Shown here piece by piece: positions 43,621 through 56,822 of a DNA stretch of 64,000 nucleotides. The translations under genes and the position numbers were made by a program. Source of the stretch: Plutella xylostella (lineage: Eukaryota; Arthropoda; Insecta; Lepidoptera; Plutellidae); assembly GCF_932276165.1 (NCBI RefSeq), contig NC_063995.1, forward strand, positions 4,340,001 through 4,404,000, given 5' to 3'. Numbering within the stretch: position 1 is the stretch's first letter; each line of letters starts with the position of its first letter. The notes under the pieces are model-generated. The model made no database searches. It was not told where the DNA came from and saw only the letters and a list, made by a program, of their open reading frames with translations.

Positions 43621-46600
43621 GAAAATTGAAAAAACAGCCAACCGCTGTTTCTATGTTTCTTTTCTAATGGTGCCAGGCTCCTGAAAATTTTAGTTCCTCA
43701 AACATTAATTTCATGAATTAATAGTTTCACTGTACTCATCAAACTGAAAAACTTCCTTTGAGAAACATACTATTCAAAATAAAAAAAAAATATCTCTATA
43801 CAAATCAAGTTGAAAAAAAGTACATTTGGCAGGCCAAAAAAATATCCGCGAAGCCGCGCCACCATCCTGGCCAAAGCCGAGCGGATCGGAGCGCGTGTTG
43901 ACGACGGTGCCGTGCCATACTGCTGACATGCTGACGATGCCGTACTGTTTCGAAAGGTTGCGATCGGTAGTAACTATGCGACTTTTGTCGATTTATAAAT
44001 GACTTTAAAGTTAAAATATCTAACTATTTCCTCTTGAAGCCGATATCGGTCAGTCACGGTCCGTAGAAATGACTAATAAGCCTTTATTGTGACTAGATTA
44101 TATTCATAAAGATTATTAATTTAGTATTCACTTGTGCAAGGAACATAAGCACTTATCTCACTTTTGTGAATTTCTGAGTTCGTTGCGTACGATGCCGAGA
44201 CGTAGACGCAGTGTGATCATGAAGTATTTTTGTAATACACTGGCAACACTTTTTGAAAGCTTCGATTTTTCCCCACCCCGCCCAGCCCGCGCGCGGCGCG
44301 CGTGTATAGTTTTTGGTACCTATTTTAAAATGAAAATTCATGCTATAGCAATCGGCGAATTGTGCATCGTCCGTATGTCATCCGTTAATGAAATATGAAA
44401 TTTATTTATAAAAAATAAATTTGCCTCACAATATCTGCTATATTTTCTTTTCCAGAAATGAAATAAATGTTATATAAATTTTTATGAGACGCATCTTCAA
44501 TCTAGTTTGGCCGCCATAACTGAAGCTCGTTCGGAGTCCCTGAGTCCGTGTTGTGCTATTTTTTTGTTGTTTATAGAACAGTGGTTTTTGATAATGATTA
44601 AATATGGATTTTCCTGAACTATACTGATATCATGGACATTATTGTTATGTGAAGTGATTGATAATAAAGGAGAATCGATGTAATTACTTTCTTCGAAAAA
44701 TCAGTATTTTTAGTTCATCCGCCATATTGGCGTTAATGTCTTTTCGTAAGTTCTTTATCTGTAATATTTAGCTTTATTCCGAGTATTTCATTGTAAATTT
44801 ATGTTATTTTATGCCCTTTTGGTTAGTACTACCATATTTATAAAAGTTGTCAGTGCATGCTCCTTTAATTTGGTAAAAATGAGTATTTAGTTTCATGGCC
44901 TCTTCTGGGTCAATTTTTGGCTATTCTCGGGCTTGAATTTTGACGAAATGCGATAACTTTAGGCACATATTAGTATTTCCCGACTTGTGATTTTGTTATA
45001 AAGTGATTGCAGACGTTATCTATGTATTTGTAACTTGGAACCCCTAGGCTGGTAATAATTTGTCTGGTATGTATTCAAGGTGTATATGCCCTAACGCTTT
45101 AACGTAATCCAGAGGTAACCGAGGCATTTATAATAAGTTCAGTACTCTCAACTGTTGTATACCTATCTATTTTCCTTTTAAATATAGTTAATACATAAAC
45201 ATCTTATTTGTTATTAATTTTCCCTCTCAAATTTGTTCATACAATTTCTAAGAAGTTTCTAGATCTCTTGCAAGCTATGAGGAAATCAATATTCACTGGC
45301 TCTACCACGGTTAATATTAAAAAAAAATTAAGAATTTATTTTATCCTATCTGTTTATTTGGTTGCCCACCAGTATCAGGAATAACACTTGTAGGCATCCT
45401 AAGAAGGCCTTATAGTAAAGTTGCATTTTGACAGAAAATTGCTATTCCTGTATGTCCCCTACTTTGCTTTATTAGCTATTACACATTACTATAGTTTTAT
45501 GCAAAATTACCTGACTAAAGCCCAGTTTCTCATTAAAAGTATGAATGTTAAGCCAATCAACCTGCTGCATGTCTTACTAAAGTTAAACTTAACTGTACCT
45601 TCTCAGTTTTGAAATCTGTACAAGACGACACTCTGTTTGACATGGATTCATGATTCCGAAGATCTAATACTCACTATTATATCATAATTGTTTATGAGGT
45701 AGTTTCAAGAAATTTATTTTAAAAACTAGTGATATTACTGGTGAATTTTACAAGACTTCAATATCATTAGTTACCAGAAAATACAGGTTTTTTATGTTTG
45801 ACGAGCATTTGTGTACAAGTAATGGGTGGCAATACATTTTTCCACTTTAAAATATATGCATTCTGACTCCACTATGGCAGAGCAAGGGGTACTATCAACT
45901 CTAAGGGGGCATATCAACTGTACCTACATTAGGTATATTATGAGCTGCACCCTGGGCAGTCAGAGGTCATGCTAATCCATTTGCTGCAGGGACAAACCAT
46001 AGCGTAGCTCAAATTTTTGAAGAAGTAAGCTCTAGCTCTATTTCTAGAACATATAGGTTGTCATAGTTTGCATATATGTACTGTGAAAATATGATGCCCA
46101 GTCCAGTCTGATGGGTGCATGCATAAATTTTATAAGTATGTAGGTGCTGTAAATGAATTTTTACATGTTGTTAATCATTTACCTTTTTTATTATTGTCAG
46201 TTCAGAATAAGGGTGTATGGTAACAAAGTATAGATATAATAAGTTTTTATAATTTTATGATAGTCATGTAATCTATAAATATTATGTTTTTGTTACAGGT
46301 GTGAAGTAAACAGTGCTAAGTTTACTTCAGCATTCCTGTCCTTAGTTGCTAACCAATCTGCCATTGCAAAAAGGTATTCAATCAACTTCTATGTATAGTT
46401 AACTAGTACCTACCTAGTGTTTAAAAAAACATAATTTATGTGTGTGTTATTTCAGGTGGGACTATTTACCAACTATTTAATGGGATGAATAGCTACTGGG
46501 TGCAAAAGCACCGAATCATAGTAATATGGTAGACAAGTTTATAGTTATTGGAGGATTAAGCTGATGCCTCTTAGTCAGAAACTCTACGAGCCTCTTGTTA

Positions 46601-46752
46601 CAATTGAGGTGAGTGATCATTTTGCTGTTACATTACATTCTCTTGTAGCATTTTGACTTTTGAGTACAGTAGTTAAATTTTTCAGTATAATGTCAATGTT
46701 GTGTCTACAGTAGTTGTGTTGTGTTGGCAGGTAGATAGCAGACTCGAGCACG
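43621..46752. promoter_or_regulatory. Promoter and 5' UTR region of fs(1)h
   Basis: A compositionally mixed region. GC-rich islands at about 43850-43960 and 44270-44310 and a block at about 44500-44560 may mark the promoter. Non-coding exons are suggested by acceptors at about 46299 (TTGTTACAG), 46456 (TATTTCAG) and 46730 (TTGGCAG) and donors near 46371 and 46610. These give a multi-exon 5' UTR joined to the coding start at 46753. The first exon is not certain. Confidence 0.45.
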
Positions 46753-49700
46753 ATGCAGCAAGCTGTGGACCCTTTGGCCACCACCAGCACGGTAATTATA
46801 CATAATTTTTTTAAATCTTATTGTATCAAACATGCCTCTCTTAAATCTCGAGGATCCAGATCCAGAGGTAACCACTGTATCAATTAGAATAATTATTGTT
46901 CAACAACTTGCCTGATGTTCTTGAAATTATTTGGCTACTTTGGAAATTTGATTTTTAATCCATAGATGTATTTTTTTCTTAAATATAATTATCTATTGCA
47001 GCCCACGGCGGAGCCGGTGAATGGGGCCGGCATGGAGGACGGCGCGCGGCGGCAGGGCCGGGTCACTAATCAGTTGCAGTTCCTGCAGAAGAATGTCATG
47101 AAGGCAGTATGGAAACACCAGTTTGCGTGGCCATTCCACCAGCCAGTCGACGCCAAAAAATTAAACCTCCCTGTAAGTGTTACTAATATTAATTACACTC
47201 TACATATTTCATGTAATATATTTTTGGATCTCAATAAAATTAATGCATACTTGTCGATTTCTAGGATTACCATAAAATTATCAAAAAGCCTATGGATTTG
47301 GGCACCATCAAAAAACGTCTCGAGACAAACTACTACCATTCAGCGCAAGAATGTATACAGGACTTCAACACCATGTTCACCAATTGTTACGTGTACAACA
47401 AGCCAGGGGAGGATGTGGTCGTCATGGCGCAGACTCTGGAGAAACTCTTCCTCAACCGGGTAAGCTCTATGCGTTATGAGGTACACATAAGTTATAATGT
47501 CTTCAGATATCAACATTTTTGTCTTCTTCTTCATAAAGAAGACAGCTATTATTGAAATCAAATATTATTTACAGATCGCGCAGATGGAGAAAGAGGAGAA
47601 GGAGATCGAGACTCCATCGAAGGGTGCGAAGGGTGGCGCGAAGAAGCGGCCGGGCGGCAGCTCGACCGGCGCGGCGGTGCCGGCGGCGGCGCCCCCCGCG
47701 CCCGCGCCCCCGCGCGCCGTCAAGGCGCCCCCGCACCCCGCGCTCGTCGGCTCCACCAATAGCACGACGGCGCCCGCGCTGCCCACCGCTGCCCCTGTGC
47801 CCCCAGTGGCCGCTACCCACACCGGCCTTCCGCAGCAGGTAAATTGTTGAATCCATATTCTTGAGCTAAACTATACCCCTGGGATACAGTATATGTCGAT
47901 AATAACTTGTATTCATTCTGTTTTCTGCTCTGAGATCGCCATTTTATTTGACTTCTTTGTTTTCATTTACTTTGTTTTTTCACTAGGTGGCGACTCAGCC
48001 CTCAAATTTTCATGTGGCTCCTCCTGTGACGCAGCCAGTTCCAACCATGCCCGCTGTCACCCTGTCTCAAACACAGCCGGCGAAAGTGAAAAAGGGAGTT
48101 AAAAGAAAGGCTGATACGACAACGCCTATGGGTAGCTCCTTCGAAGGCGGCTACACGACGCCCACGATCGACCAGCAGGGTGGACCTAAACCAGCAAAAA
48201 TTTCAACTAGACGGGAAAGTGGACGTCAGAAAAAGGTATGTAAACATTTCAGTGGGTCTTTGATAGTGATGTCTAGAAATAAAGTGTAATGAGAGGTTTC
48301 TGTCCTGCAGACGGGTCGGGCGGGCGACGACGGCTTCAAGATGGGCGTGGGCGGGCTGTCGCCGGGCGCGGGCGGCGCCGCGGCCCCGCACCACTCCGCC
48401 ATGACACCGCAACTAGCCAAGGGGAAGGAGAAGCTCTCTGATGCTCTCAAAAGTTGCAATGAAATCCTAAAGGAGCTATTCTCAAAGAAACATTCAGTAA
48501 GTTACTTGCATACTTACTCATGTTATGTATTAATTTTATTAATTTGTATGTGAGTTGCCTTTGGAGTTTATCCGTAACTGATCATACTTTTTTATCCACC
48601 AGGGCTACGCATGGCCGTTTTACAAGCCTGTAGATGCCGAACTGCTTGGACTTCATGACTATTTTGATATTATAAAGAAACCAATGGATTTAGGAACTGT
48701 TAAACAAAAAATGGACAACAGAGCTTACAAAACGGCAGCAGAATTCGCAACAGATGTCCGTTTAATATTTACGAATTGCTACAAGTATAACCCGCCAGAT
48801 CACGACGTTGTCGCGATGGCTCGTAAACTACAAGATGTTTTTGAAATGAGGTGAGTCTTAAGTTTTTATACCTGTCTAGTGAACTAGTAGGCCAAGAGCC
48901 GATTCCCAGATAGTGCCTATTAACCTTGTGAAATCAAGGCATTGCCTAAATGGTGCATAATTTTCAGATATGCCAAAATCCCGGACGAGCCGCTGCACGG
49001 CGGCGCGCCGCACATGGAGAAGGGCAGCTCGGCGTCCAGCTCCGAGTCCGGCTCCGAGTCCGACTCCGAGTCCGACGACTCCGAGGAGGAGCGGAACAAC
49101 AAAGTCAAATTATTAGAAAAAGAATTGCTCGCCCTTCAAGAGAAAATGCGGAAGTTAGTCGATGAATCAAATCAAAAGAAGAAGGCGAAAAAGAAAGTGA
49201 AAGACAAAACGAAAAAACAGATCCCTAATAGCAGTGCCGGGCCTTTGCCGAAACCGAATGTGACTACCGCATATGGTGCTAAGGCGAACAATATCAGTGA
49301 AAATCTTGGTAGGTTCTTAATTTATGCCTGCAGTTCTGTTGTTATGATAATATGGTATGTAGAGGTATAGTAATTCACATGACTATATTCTGCAGCGGCA
49401 AACGCAGTCCGAGGCAAGCCGGGCGGCAAGCGCGGCGGCGGCGGCGGCGCGGGCGCGGGCGGCAAGGCGGGCAGCGCGCGCGGCGCCGCGGCCGGCAAGC
49501 GCAAGAGCTCCGCGCCGGCCGCGCCGCCCGCGCACGCGCCGCCCCACGCCGACTCCGACGAGGAGGACCTCGCCAAGCCCATGTCCTACGACGAGAAGCG
49601 ACAGCTATCGCTCGACATCAACAAACTGCCGGGTGAGTGGCCACAACACATTTTCTGTCGTTTATATCATATGTTGTAGCAGTTACTTTAGAATGGGGAC

Positions 49701-50913
49701 GTACCTTACGGTCAGTAAGTATGGGGAGACCTGTTTCACCATTAAATGTACTTGCTTGTTTACTACTTACTGTGATAATGATGCCTCTGTCTAGTATAAT
49801 TTTTTGTCAAGCACATGATAGCTTTTTGCAATTAATGGTAAAGCCATTTCATGAATCAATTATTTGCTTGAGAAATGACACCACCTATTTTCTTTTATTC
49901 AGGAGATAAGCTTGGCAAGGTGGTGCACATTATCCAGAGCAGAGAGCCATCGTTGCGCGACTCCAACCCTGATGAAATAGAGATTGACTTTGAAACTCTG
50001 AAACCGTCCACACTTCGAGAACTAGAGAATTATGTCGCGTCATGCCTTCGAAAAAAGACACGTAAGTTAACAATCTCATATCTTGATCAAGAGTTTGAAG
50101 CTATACTTACAATTAAATAATTTCTCCGTTTTCGATATGTCTCCACATTCTGTATGTGCAAAGAGTTCCCATGCATGCGGCTTTATTGTTCCAGTCTAGT
50201 AGAAATGAATCAGAAAATCACTGAGTCCATCAGGCTCTCGACGTTTCCTGCATCATATCTACAGTAAAGATAATGCTAACTTGCTTTACCATAGGAATTA
50301 TTTGAGAAGCTGACTGATTATTGATTACAGATCGTAAAGTGTCCGGGAAAACAAAAGATGAGCAAATGGCTGAAAAGAAACAAGAGTTAGAAAAACGGTT
50401 GCAGGATGTGTCTGGGCAATTGGGAGCACAAAAGAGCAAACAACAAGCTAAAAAAGGTAAAATCTAAAGTTTCTTCTCTAGTTCTATGTACATTTATCTT
50501 CATATCCACTATAAAAAATAGGCGTCATATCATAATATAAATGTAAATCATAATATGCTGAATATCCGACTTGTAACATGCTTTGCGACTTGCGACATCG
50601 AGCAAAAATTCAATGTCGCGACCATAAAATACATGTAATTTTAGACCTTGAAGTTACTCCATTTACTGAACATTTTGTTCTTTTGGTTGACAATTTAAAT
50701 CTGGTAGTCCGCGACCCGAACCAAGTGATTGGAATTGGATACTAATGATAGTGTACATAATGTAACGGTTTCACTTGTTTCGTCAGACGGCAGCAAGGAG
50801 GGCCTGGCGGCGGGCGGCGGCATCTCGTCGTCGTCCAGCTCGTCGGACTCGTCCAACTCGTCCTCCAGCACCGACACCAGCTCGTCCGACAGCAGTGACA
50901 GCGAAGCAGGTTA
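46753..50913 (+). CDS. fs(1)h: Possible short isoform of the BET gene
   Basis: If the donor at 50910 (AGCAG|GTTAGA) is not used, the frame runs on one codon (GGT) to a TAG at 50911-50913. That yields about 780 residues with both bromodomains, the NET domain and the Ser-rich tract, but without the P-TEFb-binding C-terminus. In Drosophila fs(1)h and in vertebrate BRD4, short isoforms of just this layout are known. The 3.85-kb stretch that follows would then include an alternative 3' UTR. This is inference from the reading frame; no cleavage site was proven. Confidence 0.5.
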
Positions 50914-53218
50914 GATCTCACCCACACCCACACTGCGACGACAAACATCACGCCATCATTTATACTGTAAATTTCTGCTCTAGTATAGTACACTTTAAAC
51001 CTTCGCATTTAATTAACGATTAAATGGAAAGCTTCGTCGATGGATCTCGATGTGGGCAGGCTAAATTGGCAATATTTTAAAGACAATCTATGCGGTCGCC
51101 TGTGATTGTATGTTTTGGTATATATGTAAACGACTGATTCTGGAGTGGAAGTTTTTAATAATTTGAAATCTAGTCCCGAGTTTAAGTATCAGTACCGAGG
51201 AGTGATCTCGAGCCTGTATGGATTGTGATTTTACAGTTGACAATTAGTATGTGAGATGATTTTAAAATGCAGATCGTGGTTTGATTGAAACATTCTCCTT
51301 GTTATTACATACGTTTATTTTTATACATTTTGTATTTTTTTTAGTAATCATAGTCTTTTACAGTTTTGAACTAGGCTTCCTAAATTTATGTAGTGTTGTC
51401 TTACATTATGATTGTGAGCTGTATGAATGGAATAATTAATTTATTAACTTTTTTCATACTATGAGATACAAATCGCACAATGAACGGGGCGTTAGTTCAG
51501 TAGTCACTGATCCCGTTTTTACACGTTATGTGTAGGTATTTTATTTTTATGCATGGTCAATGGTTATCCCTAAATTTAAACCATAAATATAATGTCAAGT
51601 ATACTGCTTTTATGAAAACAAGAAGCAGTATCGATTTTAATGTTCCTAACCCGTAATAGTGTCAGTCTCAGTGTATTATTTACACAATCTGCAATTATAT
51701 TTTAATTTTGAACACCAAATGACCTTTCGGAACTTTTTTGAACAAATTTTGTCTGTTGTGAATGAAAAGTGAAAGATGTTTTGTGGATAGAATTATTTCT
51801 GTGATATGAGAGAGGTATACCGTCTTTCAGTAATTTCAAATATTGCTTTTTGAACCTTATCTGCTGTGCAGTTTCGAAAATATGGAGGTACAAAATGTTC
51901 TTAAAAGGAGAGGAAGCCAGCTTTGGTGTTGCGTACGTGTATCCTAGTGTTAATGTTTTATTTGGTTTGCTTTTATAAACCAATAGGAAATACCTTTTCA
52001 CATTAATATTTTTAACTATATCATGTCCTCAAGAGCGTCGTTATTTCATTTGCATCCTTAAAATTAGGATTATATGGCAAAAGGGAACTATTGGAAACTT
52101 CAGATCTCATGATACTAATAATGCTTTTGAGTGTGGAATTACCCAATATTTAATTAATACTTGTCTAAGACGTGGCGCGTATTGGTCGTAACGTTGAGTG
52201 CACACAATGTCTGTACCGGTCTGGCTCGAAGCGAAGAGGATCCCGGCGGCAGCGGCGCACGCACCGTGTTACATAATGTGTCTAATGCAAACAATTGTGT
52301 AAGGACGGATACCATCTTAGCAAGCAACCAAACACGATAGCATCGAGGATGTACACAATGCGACATGTTGTAGTTAAAAATCTTAATTTTATTTGAAAAG
52401 GTATGAGTTATTGGTTTAATGCTTGGTACATTTGCTTGCTCCGAAATCCCGGATGTGGCGTGAGCGCAAAATTATACTCAATTTCTACTTACCATAAGCT
52501 GGCCTCCTTCCTTCACAAATTGTTTGCAAACTTGTTGATTTATAATAATACCGTAATATCGATGACATCCTGTAAATGTAAATTTGGTGTGTTGATATCA
52601 CAAAACATGTGTAAGCTCAGTTGGATAGCACATTGCGTTCTGTTGCGTGTTGCGATAGTTGCGTTCTGTGGTATTGTATAGACTTGCGGTGGTAGGAGGA
52701 AGGAGGATAAATAACGAGCGTATTAGCATTGTAGCAAATTTGAAAGGATTCGATGTAGAAGTTCAGGTGCTTTGAAATGAACACGACGGCATATGATAAG
52801 ACTGATATTTTAAAATGTAGATCTTCATCTTTTATTTGTCATATGCCAAACTTATAGAGAGAAACAAAACACATTGAATTTCAACTATAGACTTATGCCA
52901 TGTTCAATGTTAAAAAATAATTATGATTTTATTGTTTTAGATAATTATACAATATTTGTTTCATAACTTTCTTAACTTATCTTTAAATTTGTGAAGTTGA
53001 ATTCGGTTTAATATAAACTATTTATTTAAATTCATGTATATTGTATATAGAGAAGAATTATACAGTACTAGCTGTTCCCGCGCGCTTCGCTTCGCCTTAA
53101 AAAGTTTTCCCGTGGGAATTCCGGGATAAAAAGTAGCCTATGTTCTTTCCCAGGGTCTAGATCGTATGTATACCAAATTTCATTCAAATCCGTTCAGTAG
53201 TTTTGGCGTGAAAGAGTA

Positions 53219-53253
<35 letters not shown>

Positions 53254-56200
53254 CAGTTACTTTCGCATTTATAATATTAGTTAGGATTTGTGTTATTGGA
53301 TTCGGTCTTCGTCTATCATCCACATTAGCCGCATATTATCTAGGAATAGCATGGACATATTGCTGCTGATAGTGTGACAGCTTATGATAACTAGAAATCC
53401 TAGAAACATATAAGTTTTTGTGGATGTTGTAGAGTCGACCTATTTATGTCATGGAATGTTTTGCAAAACCGTATACGCTAAGCTTATGATCAAAATGTCG
53501 TGGCCTATTAAGATAACTCAAAACATGTTATGTTCTGGTAAGTGATCCTAAAGTATAAGATTACATGTTGGGTATATTATCACACAATTTAAAAGTATTA
53601 AGGTTTTAAAGTTACTACAATAAAAAGACCTGTAACATTAAAAAGTAGTGATAATTGTGTAACTTCAGTCTTGGTGCTGAATGGTATAGATCGTAACTGA
53701 AATACTAACATTAGGTAGAATATTTTCTAAGTTTATTTGTATTCGAGTGCTTACATAACTTAAGTGTTATTTTACTAAATACCTACGTGTGATCTTATTA
53801 TTCGATACAATGGCAAGTATCTGTGTAACTATTTCTGTCTGATCTAGCAATCTTTAATTTAACTATCTGGACTTTATTTTTCTTATCGGAAATACAAGTT
53901 TGTACATTCCTTATAAAACTTCCGCCACTTTATTTATTGAATTTAATCCGATGTGTCGATGACAAGTACAACCTCAGCTGGTATCAAAATGTTATTGTAA
54001 GTTAGATGTTAGTAAAACTTTATGTACCCTTCTTAGGTAACTCAAAACACAATTACCTACTTAGAACAGAAATGAACAAAAATATTTGTAATAAAATGAG
54101 TCTTCGCCAATTATGGATATTTTAAGTACCTAGTGTGGAAAGTAAGTAATTTGCAAGTATGTTTTGCTTTAGTGATACGATGTCTATCACAGTAGGTTGG
54201 TTTATACAATTACATGATATTTCGTGGCTCTGTTTGCTGTAACAGCGCCACAACCAATAGCTGTAATGTTGACGTAGGAAATGTTTTAACAGAGACACCA
54301 TGTGTATTAAATTTATATTATATGTAAGATTTATTTAATCAATTCTCTTAAATAATTGATTAGATGTTAAGACCGAGTGGAAATAAACATTGTATATATT
54401 CATAATATAACAAAAGTTTAAGTAAATCTTTTAAGTAATTTATAACGAATTTTATTTATGGTACCCTGAGATCTGAAGTTTCTGTTGACCTATCAAGCAC
54501 CATTTTAAAACTAACTAGAAGCTAACACTAAAGCTGGTTGTGGTCTCGAAGACATTTAAGGTTAAGACATTTTGCACCTGTGCGGCGCTGCGCCCACACT
54601 GCTTGGTGGTTTGAATGGGATTGGTGGTAGTGATGTTGTGTTTGCGAAATAACACGAAGCTGCCATGAAACAAATCAAGTATGTATGTGTCGATATTTCC
54701 AAATTGATAGTGTGGTATCCGATGGAGATCTCTATACTTGAAATATATTTTTTCTATTTCAGGAACTGGTTCCGGCAGAACCCCTAAAAAGAAGGCCAAG
54801 AAGCTGCAGCAAGTCCCACCGCTAACTGTAAATGTCAGTAACTTACATATTTTTAGATAATTTTTATTTATCTTATTTTGCGTGTGTGTATAATCTGTGC
54901 ATTCGTATGTTATTATTTAAATTTCAGAAGGCATCAATTCCCGTCCCAACGGTAGCGACGACGGTGGCGACGCCCGCGGTACCAGTGCCGACGAGTGAGG
55001 CGCCTCCCGCCGCGCCGCCCGCGCCCGCGCCCGCGCCCGCCCTCGTGGAGCCGGCCGCGCCCGCGCCGCCGCCCGCCGCGCCACCCGCGCCCGTCGACAC
55101 CGCGCCTGCGCCCGCCGCACCGCCCGCGCCCACTGCGCCGCCCACTAACAATAACCTACCCGACCCTGCGCCCGCACCGCTTATACCCGACATTGATCAG
55201 AAACTACCTGTCAAGACGGAGCCTAGAAATGGCCTCGACAAGGTTGACGCCTCGCAGTACATCGATCCGATCGAGCGATCGCTGGCGAGCCTGGAGAGAA
55301 GCCTTAAGGCTGAAGTACCTATGGACATGAATGTGGGAGTCTCTGACTCCTCAATGCGACTCGAGGACGACTTTTCCCTCACGAAGCCGCAAATAATGTC
55401 CGATACACACAACCTGATGGCTCAGCTGGGGGGCCTCACGGACATGGCTCATTTGGCTGAACCTATAAAGACCGAACACAGCATGTACATGCCGGTGCAG
55501 CACAACGGTTACATGGACAAGAGCATGGGGCACGAGCTGGGCGCGGGCGCGGCGCGCGGGGCGGACGCGGCGCCGCTGCCCGCCTCGCTGTTCGACCCCG
55601 CGCCCTCCGTCATCCACCCCCCCGCGCCGCCCGCGCCCGCGCCCGCCGCGCTCGCGCCCCTCGCCGCGTCGCATCCCGCGCTGCACCTCGCGCCGCACAT
55701 CAAGAAGGAAGACACTAAGCCGCTACTCACGCCCAAACCTATCGAGGACCTCCTTAGTGTACCCAACATGGTCAACAATAACATTAACGACATCAACAAG
55801 TATAGCGAAATGGAAAAGAAGATGGAAGAAGCGAAAAATTTAAATTTCGCTCAAGCTTTTAAATTAAAACAGGAACAAAACTTAAAGAATGCCAGCTCCT
55901 GGTCCTCATTGGCGCAAACTGGGAGCCCTCAGACCACTCCAAACCCAACAGTGACCAACCAAATAAAGCAAAAGCCCGTTGTTATGGACAGTTTTCAAGT
56001 GAGTTTAATGTCTTACACTTTTGATGCTAACAAAACCGTCTCTGAATCCATATTGTATATTTTATCATGTATACGTTTCCTTCCAGATATTTAAAAAACA
56101 AGCGAGGGAGAAAATAGATAGACAAAGAGCACTAATAGAGCAGCAGGAGATGAGGAAGAAGGAGCAGGCGGCGGAGCGCGAGCGCCAGCGCCAGGAGACC

Positions 56201-56822
56201 GAGCGCCGCCACCCCGACGAGGAGAAGTCCAGGTACTTATACCTCCCCTTCATCATCAGCCGGGTATAATCGGCCTCTGGAGATAACGGCATAAAACATC
56301 AAGCCTTGAAAGGTCCATGTGCTGAAGTGTATAATTTGGGTGATCTGTTTTTAACTATTAAATCTTAGCAGGGCCGTGGGTATGGTGGCTCCTATCGCGC
56401 GGCGCGAGGGCGAGGCGTCGCCCACGGTGTCGCCGGCGCCGCGCCCGTCGCCGCCCGCGCCCGCCGCGCCGCCGCCGCCCGACAAGCCCGCCGCCTCCGA
56501 GCGCGCGCTGCAGCGCCAGAGGGAGCAGGAACGCCGACGGAGGGAAGCCGTATGTATTTCTTTTATACATTATTATCTCTACTACCCTACTAAAACCCGC
56601 TAAATTTCTTGGACCGCCCCTACCTCTGTGTTTATCACACATAAAGTTGTATTGGATTGTAGTATGATGTGATTGTAATTCTTTATTCTCGGCTCCCAGG
56701 TAATTAAATAAATTACGACATAATAATATTCATAAATGCAAATGTTTTGTTTTCAGTTGGCCGGTCAAATAGACATGAATATGCAGAGCGATCTAATGGC
56801 CGCCTTCGAGGAATCCCTTTAA
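46753..56822 (+). CDS. fs(1)h: BET-family double-bromodomain protein (female sterile homeotic / BRD4 homologue), long isoform
   Basis: Seventeen coding exons join in phase: 46753-46791, 47002-47172, 47265-47459, 47575-47838, 47987-48235, 48311-48496, 48603-48850, 48968-49308, 49396-49632, 49903-50061, 50331-50456, 50787-50909, 54763-54827, 54928-55998, 56087-56232, 56372-56549, 56757-56822. The product is about 1,287 residues. BET proteins read acetylated histones and recruit P-TEFb. Bromodomain 1 (about 34-140) has the WPF shelf and the acetyl-lysine Asn in YVYNKPGED; bromodomain 2 (about 345-455) has AWPFYKPVDAE and CYKYNPPDHD. An acidic Ser/Glu/Asp patch (about 470-490) precedes a coiled coil, the NET domain spans about 617-700 (MSYDEKRQLSLDINKLPG), and a second Ser-rich tract ends near 779. 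The long C-terminus is Ala/Pro-rich and ends with the P-TEFb-binding motif (RRREALAGQIDMN, QSDLMAAFEESL). The exon at 54763 may instead end at 54833. Confidence 0.97.
50914..54762. other. Long intron of fs(1)h or 3' UTR of its short isoform
   Basis: AT-rich. It contains the dispersed repeat at 53068-53283. No convincing second gene lies inside. Frames on either strand are short and have no recognisable domains. Confidence 0.5.
53068..53283 (+). mobile_element. Dispersed lepidopteran repeat, copy 3, with expanded CAGA microsatellite
   Basis: Same unit as at 22898-23092 in the plus orientation. Its tetranucleotide tail (ACAG)n at 53219-53254 has about nine units against about three in the first copy, and this accounts for the difference in length. 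It lies in the fs(1)h intron in sense orientation. Confidence 0.85.

Noticed and set aside
45421..45612. 63-codon frame upstream of fs(1)h
   Set aside because: AT-rich chance frame with no ATG context, domain or splice support.
47552..47856. Overlapping Arg/Gly-rich frames on both strands
   Set aside because: Shadows of the Ala/Pro-rich linker of fs(1)h.
54917..55799. Antisense open frames across the Ala/Pro-rich fs(1)h exon
   Set aside because: They mirror a GC-rich, low-complexity coding exon and show no independent domains.
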